DNA from: Pyrocephalus nanus
Lineage: Eukaryota > Chordata > Aves > Passeriformes > Tyrannidae
DNA: 64,000 bases
Direction of reading: 5' to 3'
Assembly (NCBI GenBank): GCA_038380795.1
Contig: CM076279.1
Location: forward strand, 6,339,001 to 6,403,000
In this document: positions 40,866-51,854 of the stretch, in pieces
How positions within the stretch are numbered: the first letter of the stretch is position 1
Layout: each line of letters starts with the position of its first letter
The notes under the pieces: generated by a model
Told to the model about the DNA's origin: nothing
What the model saw: the letters and a program-made list of their open reading frames with translations, nothing else
The model's database searches: none
Made by a program: the position numbers and the translations under genes

Positions 40866-43800
40866 TTAACCGAGGACTAGGCTGGACTTGCCACCGGGTG
40901 GATTTCTCCTGGATGGTGCAGGTGCTGGTGCTACTGGGCTAGGAACAGGTGCAGCAGGCAGGGATTTTTCTTCACTCTGACCTGGGGCAGCTTCTACATC
41001 AGCCTCAAAGTTTTCTAGAAGAAAAGAAGCTTTTAAGGTGTTTGATGTGGAGGAGGAGAGCCAGATGTCCCGCTGGCTCCTGTCAGTCCTCTCCCGGTGC
41101 ACAGACACGCTCGGGTGCTGCTGCAACCCGAGGGCAGGGCAGACTCAGCCCTCAGAAGTGTTTCTCAGATGGGCTCTGCCTTCCAGCTCGCTTTCAGGCA
41201 GTCATCAAGAGCCACATTCGCTGGGCTGCTATTAGGGGACACCAGCAATTCATTTTTCTTAATGACAAGCAGCTTAAGGCTTAAGACTTGTACATATAAT
41301 CAGTCAGCGTGTGACTCCAGCAAGAGCGACTCAAGTCTGAGCAGGTGCTGGAAGCCAAGTCACAGAAGCACCGGCAAGAGCTCAAACTACATTCCCAATT
41401 TCGTAACTGGAGGGAAGAGGATCTGACACACTTCTGAGGCTTCACACAGAACAGACCAGGGAACAGCCATGCACGGGGAGGCTCTGAGTGTGCACTCCCT
41501 GGGAAGCACATGATAGTTTATTTTAAGTCCTTCTGAACAACCACAAGTGAAGACAGGACACAGAAGGAATTCTTCACAGGAAGCACTTTAGATACTGTAG
41601 CAAATAACTAATGTATCTGCTTCGCTGACAACTGAGTACAGCAAGTACATCAGCACCTCACATTTTTATGGAACAACACAATCAGTTCTGAGCCAAAGGC
41701 CCAAATCAGGACCAAGCACCACCCTGGATATTGGGGGAGTGAGGAGAGCAAAGCTTCCATCAGCTCTGTCAAGATACACCTCACCTGTTTTCAGCAGACC
41801 CCTTAGTTTAATCTGATGAACACTAGTTCTGGGTTTGGAGGATTCAGACAACAGCTGCACCTTCACCTTAAGCTTCATGTTTGGTAAATCTCTATTAAAT
41901 TCCCTCCCCCAGCCTCCTCCTCAAACTGCAGAGACACAACTATTTCAGTTCCACCTCCCAGGGCAGCCACTGCACCCCTTCACCTTCCCTGCTCCCCTCC
42001 ACAACCTCCTGCTCTTTACGTGCCAAGGACTGCACACACGATTGGAGCTGTGGGTGTAACGTTGTTTACAGACAAAATGATGTAATTCTCCATTTTCTCC
42101 CTGATGACACTCAGCATTTTGCCAGCACTTCCACACATCTCAGAGAACACTCAGTGCCAAGGCAGATCCTGGGAGCACCACAGCACAGAGCTGAACACAA
42201 GGCTGCCACGGTTTAGGTGTTGGGGTTTTTTACCCCCTGGATTCATTAATTCACACTTACTTACATAAAGGTTATCTTGCCACATTTTTACCTGCCTACC
42301 TTATTCAGCTGAGTCCTTCTGACAGTGAGATTTTCTCACCATCAGCACAATTTGACTACTTAAAAGAGCTCATATCACCAACAAAATTGGAGACTTCACT
42401 GTTCATTACCCTTTCCAGGCCACGGATGAAGGCACTGAATAAAGCCACCCCCACATCACTTCCCATGGCTCGTTTTTCCAATTTGAAAGGCAATTACAAA
42501 GCTCTACCCTTTGCCTCCTGTTTTGTAGCTACTTTCCTACCCCCAGGAGCAGCTTTCTTCCAATTCTGTGGCAACTCAGGTCATCTCTTTTAAATAATAC
42601 TTGATGCAGGATTTATCAGAAACACCAAAATCCCACTTCTGTCCACTGACCCCCCTGTATCCATGCTTATAATAATCTCAAGGAACTCCAGCAGCTTAGC
42701 ACAGTCCCCATGCAATCAGGAATAATCTACACTACAGACTCTCTGCTGTGCTCATTAACACACTAGCACAGCTGAACTAAACAGTTAATACCACATTTTA
42801 AGCTTTGCAGCCTCTGTAGCTGCTGTGTCCCAGTGCCTGCTGACTCAGCACAAGCACCCACGGAGATCATCTGTCCCTAATGCCAGACTCCACCTTCCCC
42901 TCTGTGTGGCATGTACTGTCTACTTCTCCTCAGCTACTCACACTCATTCAGCTCACAGTGCCACTGACTCACTAAAGAAACATGAATTAAGGCCACGGGA
43001 GACTTGGGGGGAAGTTTGTGCAGCTCGTTCAGCCAGCTGATCACACATCAGCACTTCCCACATAATCAAGGCATAGATATATTTGCCAACCTAATGACGA
43101 AAGTAAATGCAACGGGATCAGCTCAAATGTTGAAGCTCTTCCCACCCCAAAAGGGGTCTAATCCCTGGAACAGCTCCCTGCTGAGTGCACTGCAGACCCT
43201 TGGAACTCTGATGCACAGAAAGGAACTACAGCTCCCAAATGGGAAGCAAGAAAACTGCTGCAAAAGGAACATTTTCTTCCCCTAGACAGGTGTGATTAAT
43301 AAATATGCACGCCCCACCTGACACCTACTCGGGGTTTTATAATCAGCTACATACAGAAAATGATTTCCACATTCAAAAGAATAAACATTTTTAAACGATG
43401 GGAAGCTATTAAGATTCTGGCTGTGCTGTGAACTCGTAAGCAGACAGCTTTTGCTTGGAGGTGGATTCATTCAGCCTTTTTCAAACCCTGCAACCAGCTC
43501 TGCAAATCCAGCACCAAGTCACAGGTGTGCCAGGTGGGATGTTCACCAGCCCAGCAGGAATATCAAGGGGAGGAGTGGCACAGCTCAACGAAACTGAGCT
43601 CCATTCATCTACAATACCCAAAGCTATCCATGGTAGAAATTAATTTAACAATCCATCAGGATGCCCAGGGATCTACCAAAGACACCATTTCCAGGAAGCA
43701 TTAAATTCCTATTCCTTCCTAAGTACCATCAGTGAAAGTTTAACACTCAAACCTTTGCCTGTCATTTTAATTTCATCCTGGCCATCTCCAAAAATTTAAT

Positions 43801-46800
43801 TTTTACTCATGGCCACAACAGGAAACAACCCCAGTTACTTTCCAGTAACACCTTTTTTTTTAACCACCTCCCAGCAATACAATTACTTGGTCCTTGATAA
43901 GAACTTCCTTCCCTGTCACTCACCAGAAACAAACCTAAATACAAATACACCACCTGTGAAAAATGTGAGCTTTTAAATTTAAGAGTCAGGAATATCACTT
44001 TGCACTCTAAGTTTCAGCTGTCCTGATCCCAGGCAGCTCCTGTTTCTGTCTCCTCCCTTCTCACCTCACTGCTGTTTGTGGGATCTCCCCTGCCCCGTGG
44101 GGAGCTGGTTTAAACAAGCACCAGGAAAAGCAGCAGGGCCCTTAGAGCAGTTTACTTCTATTAGCAAACCACATCCTCCTACTCCAGGCATAAACTCCAG
44201 ATGCCTGCAGTGCTAATTAAGATCAGCCAGACATGGGAAAGAAATCCTGAATCCTGTATACAGTTTGATTAGACGCTGCCTGCTAAAGAGGCAACACTTA
44301 TTTCGGGCACAGATACCACTTAAGAGGTAGTTGAAACGTTCTGGGAAAGCTCTCCCCATCCCAGCAGGTCTTTTCAGGGCAGGGAGTTGTTAATGGCCTC
44401 AGTGATCTCCCACTACTCTTAGGTGTTGAAAGTAGCACTTGGAAGAGCAGCAGTCAACACAACATTCCTGCCATCAGGAAGTGAGCTATTCCTAAGGGGA
44501 ATCTTACAAAGGAGCGATTTCCAGCCTCAGAGCTAGAAAAAACAGTTGAAGGCTGGCACAGGTGCTGCCAGGGGAAATGTCTCTGTTTACAGGGTATTGG
44601 CAGTATGCAGATCAACTTCCTTGGCAAAAATCAGCATTTAAAAGGCAACAGGAAGTTAAAAGCTGGTTAATGCAGACACTTCCAGATGCAGTAGGTGGGT
44701 GTGATTATTTCTGTGAGTGTAGAGTTTGCTGTATGAGAAGACAATAGGAAAGAAGGAAATTTTAAACTAAAATCAATAAAGTTGACTGTCCTATTTAATG
44801 ACAAGCTACTCTAACAGCAATGTAGTCTTTCAATCACTTGAAATCTCTGCAAGTCGGTCTCCACCTTTCCTTCTGGTACTCAGACAAATCTTTACACCAA
44901 CAGCTGATGGCAAAAGAAATGAGGACTGTTCTCCTTTTTAACCTGATGACTCAGACACTCCACCATTTCACTCCATACCCACACTCCACTGAAGTAGTCG
45001 AGTCACTTTATTGATCTGATGGATTCCAGAACAACCCCACTCTGCCTCTGTCCTGATATTTATATATCCTGATGCATGACCATTTATAAATCCTATATCC
45101 TCTTCTATTGCTTAAGGCTTTCACTAGAGGAGTCCAAAGGAGTTACTCACCAGAAATTTCACCACCAACATCTCCTCCCTGGAAAAGAGAGAGAAACATG
45201 TTATACCTCACATCTCACAGGTGTGACTGTTATCTCACAATAACCCAGACATGGGTTACTGTGCACAGCATCCTAAATTGAGCAGCACTGCCAGGAACCA
45301 GAACATCCTCCCTGCAGAGCAGGAGGGACACACGAATTACACTGAGAGTCCTCTCCTTTCTACTGAGCAACTCTGCAACACCAAACACTTACCTGTTAAC
45401 AAGGCCAAGAGCATTTGTTCTGTCCAGGATATTTAATTTCACTTGTGAAATGCAGATCAGCTTCTTTGCAATGTCGCTGATAGAGTTTCCTTCACTACAT
45501 AAACAGCTAAACGTGCTTTACATTCTGAGTCTGTTCACAGGCTGCAGTTTGACACAAAGATACAGAGCCTCCCAGCAGCAGCCAAGGCTCCTCAATGGCA
45601 TGAGGTTTTATCAGCTTTCATAGATTTAACACTGCTAATTACACAGTAAAACTGCAGGAACTGGGATAAAAAAGCACAGCCACTGACACAAATTTACCAC
45701 CTTAAATCCAGGCTGGGCTACAAGTTCACCAGCTCCAGCTTCTGCTGTTTGCAGCTGAACTGCTGCATAAAAGTAAAGTATTCCACATGGGAAGAATCTG
45801 TTTGCAAAGCTGAGAACCACAGTGTTTAACGCAATTTACTAGAAAATACAATTAAACTAAACAGTTTGTTTTCTGTGGTAGCAGCTATAAATTTAATTCA
45901 CTTATATTTGCTAAATTGAAACAAGACATTTTCTGTAACAAAGAAGAGTTTTGTGACTCGAAGCTCCTTTTAATAACAAAAATGGGTTGTGGTGCTTGAT
46001 GTGAATTACCAAAATAAAACCTTAGACAAAAGGTGTCTGCTACAGCATTTGAGATCAACTATTTACTTATCCAGCTCTTTTCAGAAAACCTTAAGCTGGA
46101 GTTTTAAACAACAAGACTTCTTTTTCCCACTAAAGTTTGTTCATGCAAGTGCTACCCTGTGTTCTTGTGTTCTTAAGTTCAAAGGAATTACTGTTTTTTT
46201 ACTGAATCGTTGTTTAGAGAAATCCTGCTTTTCCCATTTAATGTAATCATACATCTATCAAATGTCATCATAAATCCAGCAAATGTCATTTAATTATCAC
46301 TATTAAGACTCCAAATCGTGCTCCATCTTGCTACCAAGTGAACAGTTAATATGGAAAATAACACACCCCATGGTATTATTAACACCAGTAACAAATAAAA
46401 CAAGCATTGATGCTACCGAGGCAAGAGCTTGTTGAGATGTGAGACCAAGTTTGGTCAGACCCACGCAGAGTTTGCTGTATGTAACTATTGTTTATAAAAG
46501 GTTTAAACCCACAATCACACACAGAGCTGAAATTAGATCTCACAGCATTTCATTACTGTCTCAGCAATAAGACGAGTTAAGAGCTCTGGAAAGTGGTCCC
46601 TGTGAAAAATCCAGCCCTTCATCAACATTTAAGAGCATCAGGTGGAGCCTTCAGGAAAATAAAACAGATTGAGAACAAGGCTTCAAATCCTACAATGTTC
46701 CCAACTGTGTGAACATCACTTGTAAGGCAACACCACCCAGGGGGTGAATTGTCCATTATCAGGCTCTTTGTAGTCAAATACTGACCTTGGGATCTACAAA

Positions 46801-49800
46801 GTCTCCACAGTTTGCCTCAGTTGAGTTTGTTCTTTGTGGTCCAGATGATTCACAGTTGTCTCTGATTTCACCTGGCTTAGCCCCTACAAGCAGAGATTGA
46901 TTCCAGTCAGGTTGCAAGATAAACTTACCAGGAAAGCAGATCATAAATAGTCACAGGTTTGGGTATTTTGGGTGAGGTTTTTTTTTTTTTTTTTTTAAAT
47001 CAAAGCTTGACCATTCTAAAAAATCCTGGTCCTTCAGATAATAACTCACAAATTACTGTCTTACAGTAATACAGTAATACTGTCTTACATCTCATGCAGT
47101 GAGGGTGCCATTTAAACAGATGGGATTTAGGGTCCCAAGGCCACTCGTACTCTGCAGAAATGGAAGCTTAATCTCAGCTGTGAGAACAACACAAGGCTAA
47201 ACCTCCTCTGAATAACCAAGACCAGTCAGTGCTACTCCAAATATTGAGACACAAGTTCACTGCACTGTGACTTGATTAACTTGGAGAAACTCTTCCCAAA
47301 TACAATTTTCTGCTTGCAACATGTCCAAGACTTGCACAAAAAAAACCCCTTCTGGTATAAATCCATGAGAAATAAACAATCCCCTGCAAGCAGACATCAT
47401 TTAGAGCCCAAAAGTAACAAGCAGGAAGCAAAACTCTGGTTCCCACACAGCTACCACCAGCTTCAGGCTGAGGCACAAAATGCATTCATGCAGCTCAGAA
47501 CATGTGGAAACAAAGCAGGATGGTCTTACCTGATGCTTTAGCCCAGGAAGGAGGGTTCTCTTCAGGAGTCCCAAAGATGCTGGATGCCATTTTGTTCCTC
47601 CTCACGGGCTGCTCTTTGGGCTCATCAAACCCCAGGGAGAAGTTGGATCCTCCTCCAGGAGGGCGCAGGACTCTGCAGAGAGAGAGGCAGCTTTACAACC
47701 TGCACTGCTGCTGAAAGCTGCTCTCCAACCCATAAATCAGGGGCTGCCACGGCTCCAGTGCATCGTTTGAACCAGCCAGGTGAGCCCCTGCCAGCATTCC
47801 CCCCTGGCACTGTCTCCACTACTCTTCACTTTAGCAACACTTACAAAAATAAAACGCTCCCAACTCGTGCCCTTGGCTTCAATCAGTGTCACCAGGGGCT
47901 GCTGCCACCAGCCCTCAGCCCGAGCCAAATGAAAAATAACTACGTGGGCTCGTCAAATTCCAGCTTTTTAAAGAGAACTCTGTGAAGGTGAACATCAATC
48001 CTCCAACTGGCAGCACAGCAAAGGCTGAAGTTTGGAGTACGAGCCAAAGGACTGGTTGCACCACTGATGGCTGCAGCCTTTTTTTAGATTTGTTTCCTCA
48101 GAAAAACCCCCAAGTCTGCAGCGTGATTCTGGTCTGGAGGCAAAAGGTGCAATCAAACAGCTTTAAGTTGAGTATTATTAGGAGAGACACGTGTACAAAG
48201 CTCCAGATATGTAACCTAAATCTAACAATCTGCTGTTAGACAGACACAAAAAGAGCCTGCTCAGTTCTTCTCGAGCTTTATTGTTGGTCTGCTTTCCAAC
48301 CTGCAGAAATCAACCACAATTAACAGCAGCAGCAAAATACATCTTTAAATGTAAGCTCCTCCTGGTCTTATTTTCTTAAGCATGAGATCTTGAGTTAGCT
48401 GGAGAAACCAGGAGAATAAAACTGTCAATGTGAGGACTGCCACAACCCCCAGAGAGATGTGAATACACCATCAGAATTTGGGGTTTCTTGGGCTTTCAAG
48501 ACATCCAGTGCTCTGAAATGAACACCAGGACAAATTAGGGATGGTGCACCCTTCCTGTTCTCTACAAATAAATCAAACTTAGAACATCACAAAAGGGAAC
48601 AGCACACAGCTTGTTGATGCTCCAAACCTGGGAATTCAACACAGTGAGTGTGTCTGACTGTACAGTGTCATCACCATGGGTAAAGCATTCAGATATTTGG
48701 AGACTTTGTGCTTGGTAAACTCCAGATGCAACACAAAAAAAAACGCTTCTCCAGCCTACAGAGCTCAAGCACAACAATGGCAAGGGAAATTCCCAAAGGC
48801 GTGCAGCATGGATATTTAATGTTATTTAACCAGCAAACCACTTTTCCTTAAAAAAATTCTTCTCCAAAGTTCTAATTACTAATGCTCAGCTGCTAATGGA
48901 AGGATCCCAGGAGACTGGACAGTATGTTTTATTATGATTTGTTTTGTCTCCTTTCTGAGTTAAAAGATATGGTGTAATGGTCCTGAATCACTCCTTTATC
49001 TTTTTCATGCCGAGAAAATGTCTCCATTTAGAAGGCTTATTTTCTTAGTTACATCTGTTGCAGTTAATCTGAAGAACAGTCTGTTCAAAGCAGGGCTTGT
49101 TCCCACACCACAGATCACCTCTATTTTAGCAGAGCAGTGAAACCAGTACTCTCTTAAGGACACGACAGTTTCCACTGACAGTCTTTAATGGCATTAACAG
49201 AAGAGGCAACTGAAGGGAGAAAAAAAGCCATCGCTCAAACTGTTAAAAAGGAATAATCCCTTGTTACCAACCTCAGCTAAAGGCTGGTGGGTTTCATCAG
49301 AAGCCTCTCACAGCCTGGAGATGCTGTAACGTGCTTTAGGAAAGCCACGTTTAACACTTGAAGCAACGAATTGCTCTTAAAAATTCCACCTGATCCCCAC
49401 TGATGTCCACTGAAAATCCACCCACACCTCCAGCCAGGAAGCGCTGTGGGGACAAGCTTTGCAAAGGGTTTGGGATACGCTTTGCAAAGAGTATTTTTCG
49501 CTTTAAAACGCACCCTGAAAAGCTAAAAGGAAACAGGAAGCATCCGCTTTGTCAGGCCAGAACCTGACAGGGAAAAAAAAAAACAAAAAACCAAAACCCC
49601 ACACGACAGCCTGTAAAAACGGCACGGTCCTGTCCAGCTGCGCCTCCGGAGAACGCGGGTGCCCGACACACGCCGTGCATCTCCTCCTCCAGCGAACCTG
49701 CCAAGTTTTTCTTTGTTTCCAGACAGGCTCCGCTTCCACACCCGCCCCTCCCAGCCCCGGGAGCGGCGAAGGGGCGACCCCCGGGTACCGTCCCCTCCCG

Positions 49801-50345
49801 CCCCGAGCGGGTCCCCCCGTGCTGGGAGGCGCGGACAATGGAGCCCGCCCGGCCCCACCCAGCCCGCGGCGACCCCACCGAGGGGTCGGTGCGGCCGCGG
49901 GGATGGCGGCGGGGAAGGCCCGGAGGGGCGCGGTGCCCCCCGCCCCCGCGCTGAAGGCGGGGAGTCACCTCCCTTCTTTGTTCGGCGGCGGCGCCGGGGC
50001 CGCACTCGAGCACCGGGCGGGTCTCGGCACCCCCCGCGCCGCCCCCGCACCGGGCACGGCGCTCCCCGCAGCCCCCCGGGTGGGCGCGGCCGCCCCCGCC
50101 TCCAGCCGACCAACCCCCCACCGCCCCGGGGGGACCCGCACGCCGCCGGCCCCGGCGTGCCCACCGCAGCACCGCGCCCCAGCACCGCCCCGGGGCCGCG
50201 CCGCACAGCGACCCCCTCCCCCCCGCCCCCAGGAGCCCCGGTCCCGCCGCCGTGTGGGTGCCAGCGGTGCCCCGAGCGCCCCCGCGGACCTGGAGCTGTT
50301 CCTGCCATTGGGGTCCATGCCCGAGAACGTGGCCGTGGTGGTCAT
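40866..50345 (-). CDS. JPT1: Jupiter microtubule-associated homolog 1 (HN1), five exons, 157 aa
   Basis: Small intrinsically disordered protein (HN1) linked to microtubules, cell-cycle progression and GSK3-beta/beta-catenin signalling in mammals. Exons in order of translation: 50345-50290, 47672-47530, 46883-46786, 45178-45151 (28 bases) and 41014-40866; spliced CDS 474 bases. The N-terminus is [19 protein letters not shown], then [18 protein letters not shown] and [20 protein letters not shown], the family's conserved core. The C-terminus ([19 protein letters not shown]...) ends [15 protein letters not shown] exactly as in mammals. The middle (residues about 67-110) is poorly conserved and rich in Asn/Gly/Glu. 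The exon 1 donor is CAG followed by GTCCGC, weaker than the others, but it is the only position that preserves the conserved SSR-VLRPP join. JPT2 is excluded by the C-terminus and by synteny. Confidence 0.95.
46978..46996. repeat. Poly(T) tract in JPT1 intron 2/3 region
   Basis: 19 consecutive T on the plus strand between JPT1 exons 2 and 3. Confidence 0.88.
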
Positions 50346-50780
50346 GGCGGAGGGGCCGGGGGAGCCGGAGCGAGGGAAGGGGGCTCTGTGCAGTGGCGGT
50401 GCCGCGGACGGAGCTGCTCCTGCCGCCCGGCCCTGCCGCTGCCGGTGACAACTGCGGCCGCCGCCCGCACCGGGGATTTTATACCCACCTTAAGCCCCGC
50501 CCGCACGCGGCCTCCTCATTGGACTGTTCAAATGCAGTCGCTGCCTCCTATTGGACCGCACCCTGCCACTCTGCCCTTCGCCCCGCCCCACCGTCTATCC
50601 CGGGGCGCCTCGCCTCACGGGCTGGAGCCCATTGGTGCAGCAATACGTCTGCTCCGCGCCCATTGGCCGCGGGAGGGCGGCACCGCCCTGAGCCGGGGAT
50701 TGGCGGGAGGGCTGTCACTCATCTCTGGCGCGCGCTGTGATTGGCTCAGCCGCGCCTGAGGCGAGACAAAAGTGCCCGCG
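49740..50780. other. CpG island at the JPT1 5' end
   Basis: About 1 kb of very high G+C with frequent CpG, covering JPT1 exon 1 and the start of intron 1. The long open frames here on both strands (up to 366 codons) come from base composition. No divergent gene on the plus strand could be recognised. Confidence 0.8.
50450..50745 (-). promoter_or_regulatory. JPT1 promoter: TATA box, CHR-like element and six CCAAT boxes
   Basis: On the minus strand TATAAAA lies at 50483-50477, which predicts a start near 50450 and a leader of about 105 bases. Six inverted CCAAT boxes (ATTGG on plus) lie upstream at 50518, 50550, 50631, 50662, 50699 and 50740; two adjacent pairs are spaced 32 and 31 bp. A CHR-type TTTGAA (plus TTCAAA, 50527-50532) lies between the first two. 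This is the arrangement of NF-Y/DREAM-controlled G2/M genes and fits the cell-cycle role reported for the protein. The region is a CpG island. Binding is inferred from motifs. Confidence 0.65.
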
Positions 50781-51087
50781 GCGCTGCCCCCGCTGAGGGT
50801 CCTGAGGAGTGTGTGGGGTGGGGGGGTCCATCGGGGGATCCCCCTCATCCCCTCAGCGCTTTCCCGGCCCCTCCTGCCCCTTGGTCCCCGCAGACACCGC
50901 CGGGGACACACCCGCGGGCCGCCAACGCCCCTCCCTGGCACCCACTCGGCCACGCAAGGCCCGGTCCCCTCGCACTCACGGCCGTGCCAGCCCTGCAGGT
51001 GCCTCAGGAGGTGTCGTGGAGCAGCTCCAAGGCACAGGGATGAGCTGCTTGAGAAGCATCACCAGCCTTAATGTTAACACAGGGGAG

Positions 51088-51553
51088 AGCTGAACTGCTA
51101 AAACTACACACAGGACCACAGTGTTTTGTTTTTTCTACTCTAAGATCTATTAATTTTTTTTTTAATTTTTTGTTTGTTTGTTTTTAAAAAGGCCCAACCA
51201 AGGCCATCCTGCTGCTGGAGGTGCTGGCACAAGGCTGCCATCAACAAAGGCAGAGACACAGCAAGGACACAGGGCTGGGCAGGGAACACACCTCAGAAAA
51301 CGTGGTGCAATAAAATAACTTGCAGTATTGGTGTATTATTTTGCAGCAGTGGATTACTGCACGAAAATCGAGTTCCAGCACATGGATGGCAGCAGGAGCA
51401 CAAAGCCCAGCAATGCTGCTCACCTGGCTCGAGGCTGCAGGTTTTGTGTCTGTATCTCCCACAAACACCAGCAAGCTGAACTCCTTAAAGTACACACAGG
51501 ACCACAATGTTTTATTTCTTCTAGTCTAGAATCCATTTTAAATTTTTTTTTTT
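51088..51553. repeat. Direct repeat pair, about 75-80 bp, 386 bp apart
   Basis: Copies at 51088-51163 and 51474-51553 share AGCTGAACT, TACACACAGGACCACA, ATGTTTT/GTGTTTT and TCTA-TCTA, and both end in a T-rich run. Identity is about 80-85% by eye. The family is not recognised; two insertions of one element or an old tandem duplication would both explain it. Confidence 0.8.
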
Positions 51554-51837
51554 CCAAAAAAAAAGCTCCAGCCACTATTTAGATCCCCAGGGAATCCTCT
51601 GTTGTGTCACATCTTTCTAGAGGTAGATTAAAGGGAATTTTAAGTAACATGACACAGTTGTTTTAATTCTATTATCCCTTAGGCTTGGGCATTAAGCAGT
51701 CAAATGACACCTACCTGCACACAGGTAGAGCATCTGCTCTCTCGGGAACTTGCAGAACTATTTTGTCATCTAAATGCTTTTTATGCAAACCCACAGGATT
51801 TGACTCTTAAATTTGTAGCCCTGAGACACAAAGAGCC

Positions 51838-51854
51838 TTTTTTTTTTTTTTTTT
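51838..51854. repeat. Poly(T) tract
   Basis: 17 consecutive T in the JPT1-SUMO2 intergenic region, without a recognisable retro-element body. Confidence 0.85.

Noticed and set aside
49523..51071. Long overlapping ORFs (up to 366 codons) in the JPT1 CpG island
   Set aside because: High G+C depletes stop codons on all frames; the peptides are Pro/Ala/Arg/Gly-rich without recognisable domains and overlap JPT1 exon 1.
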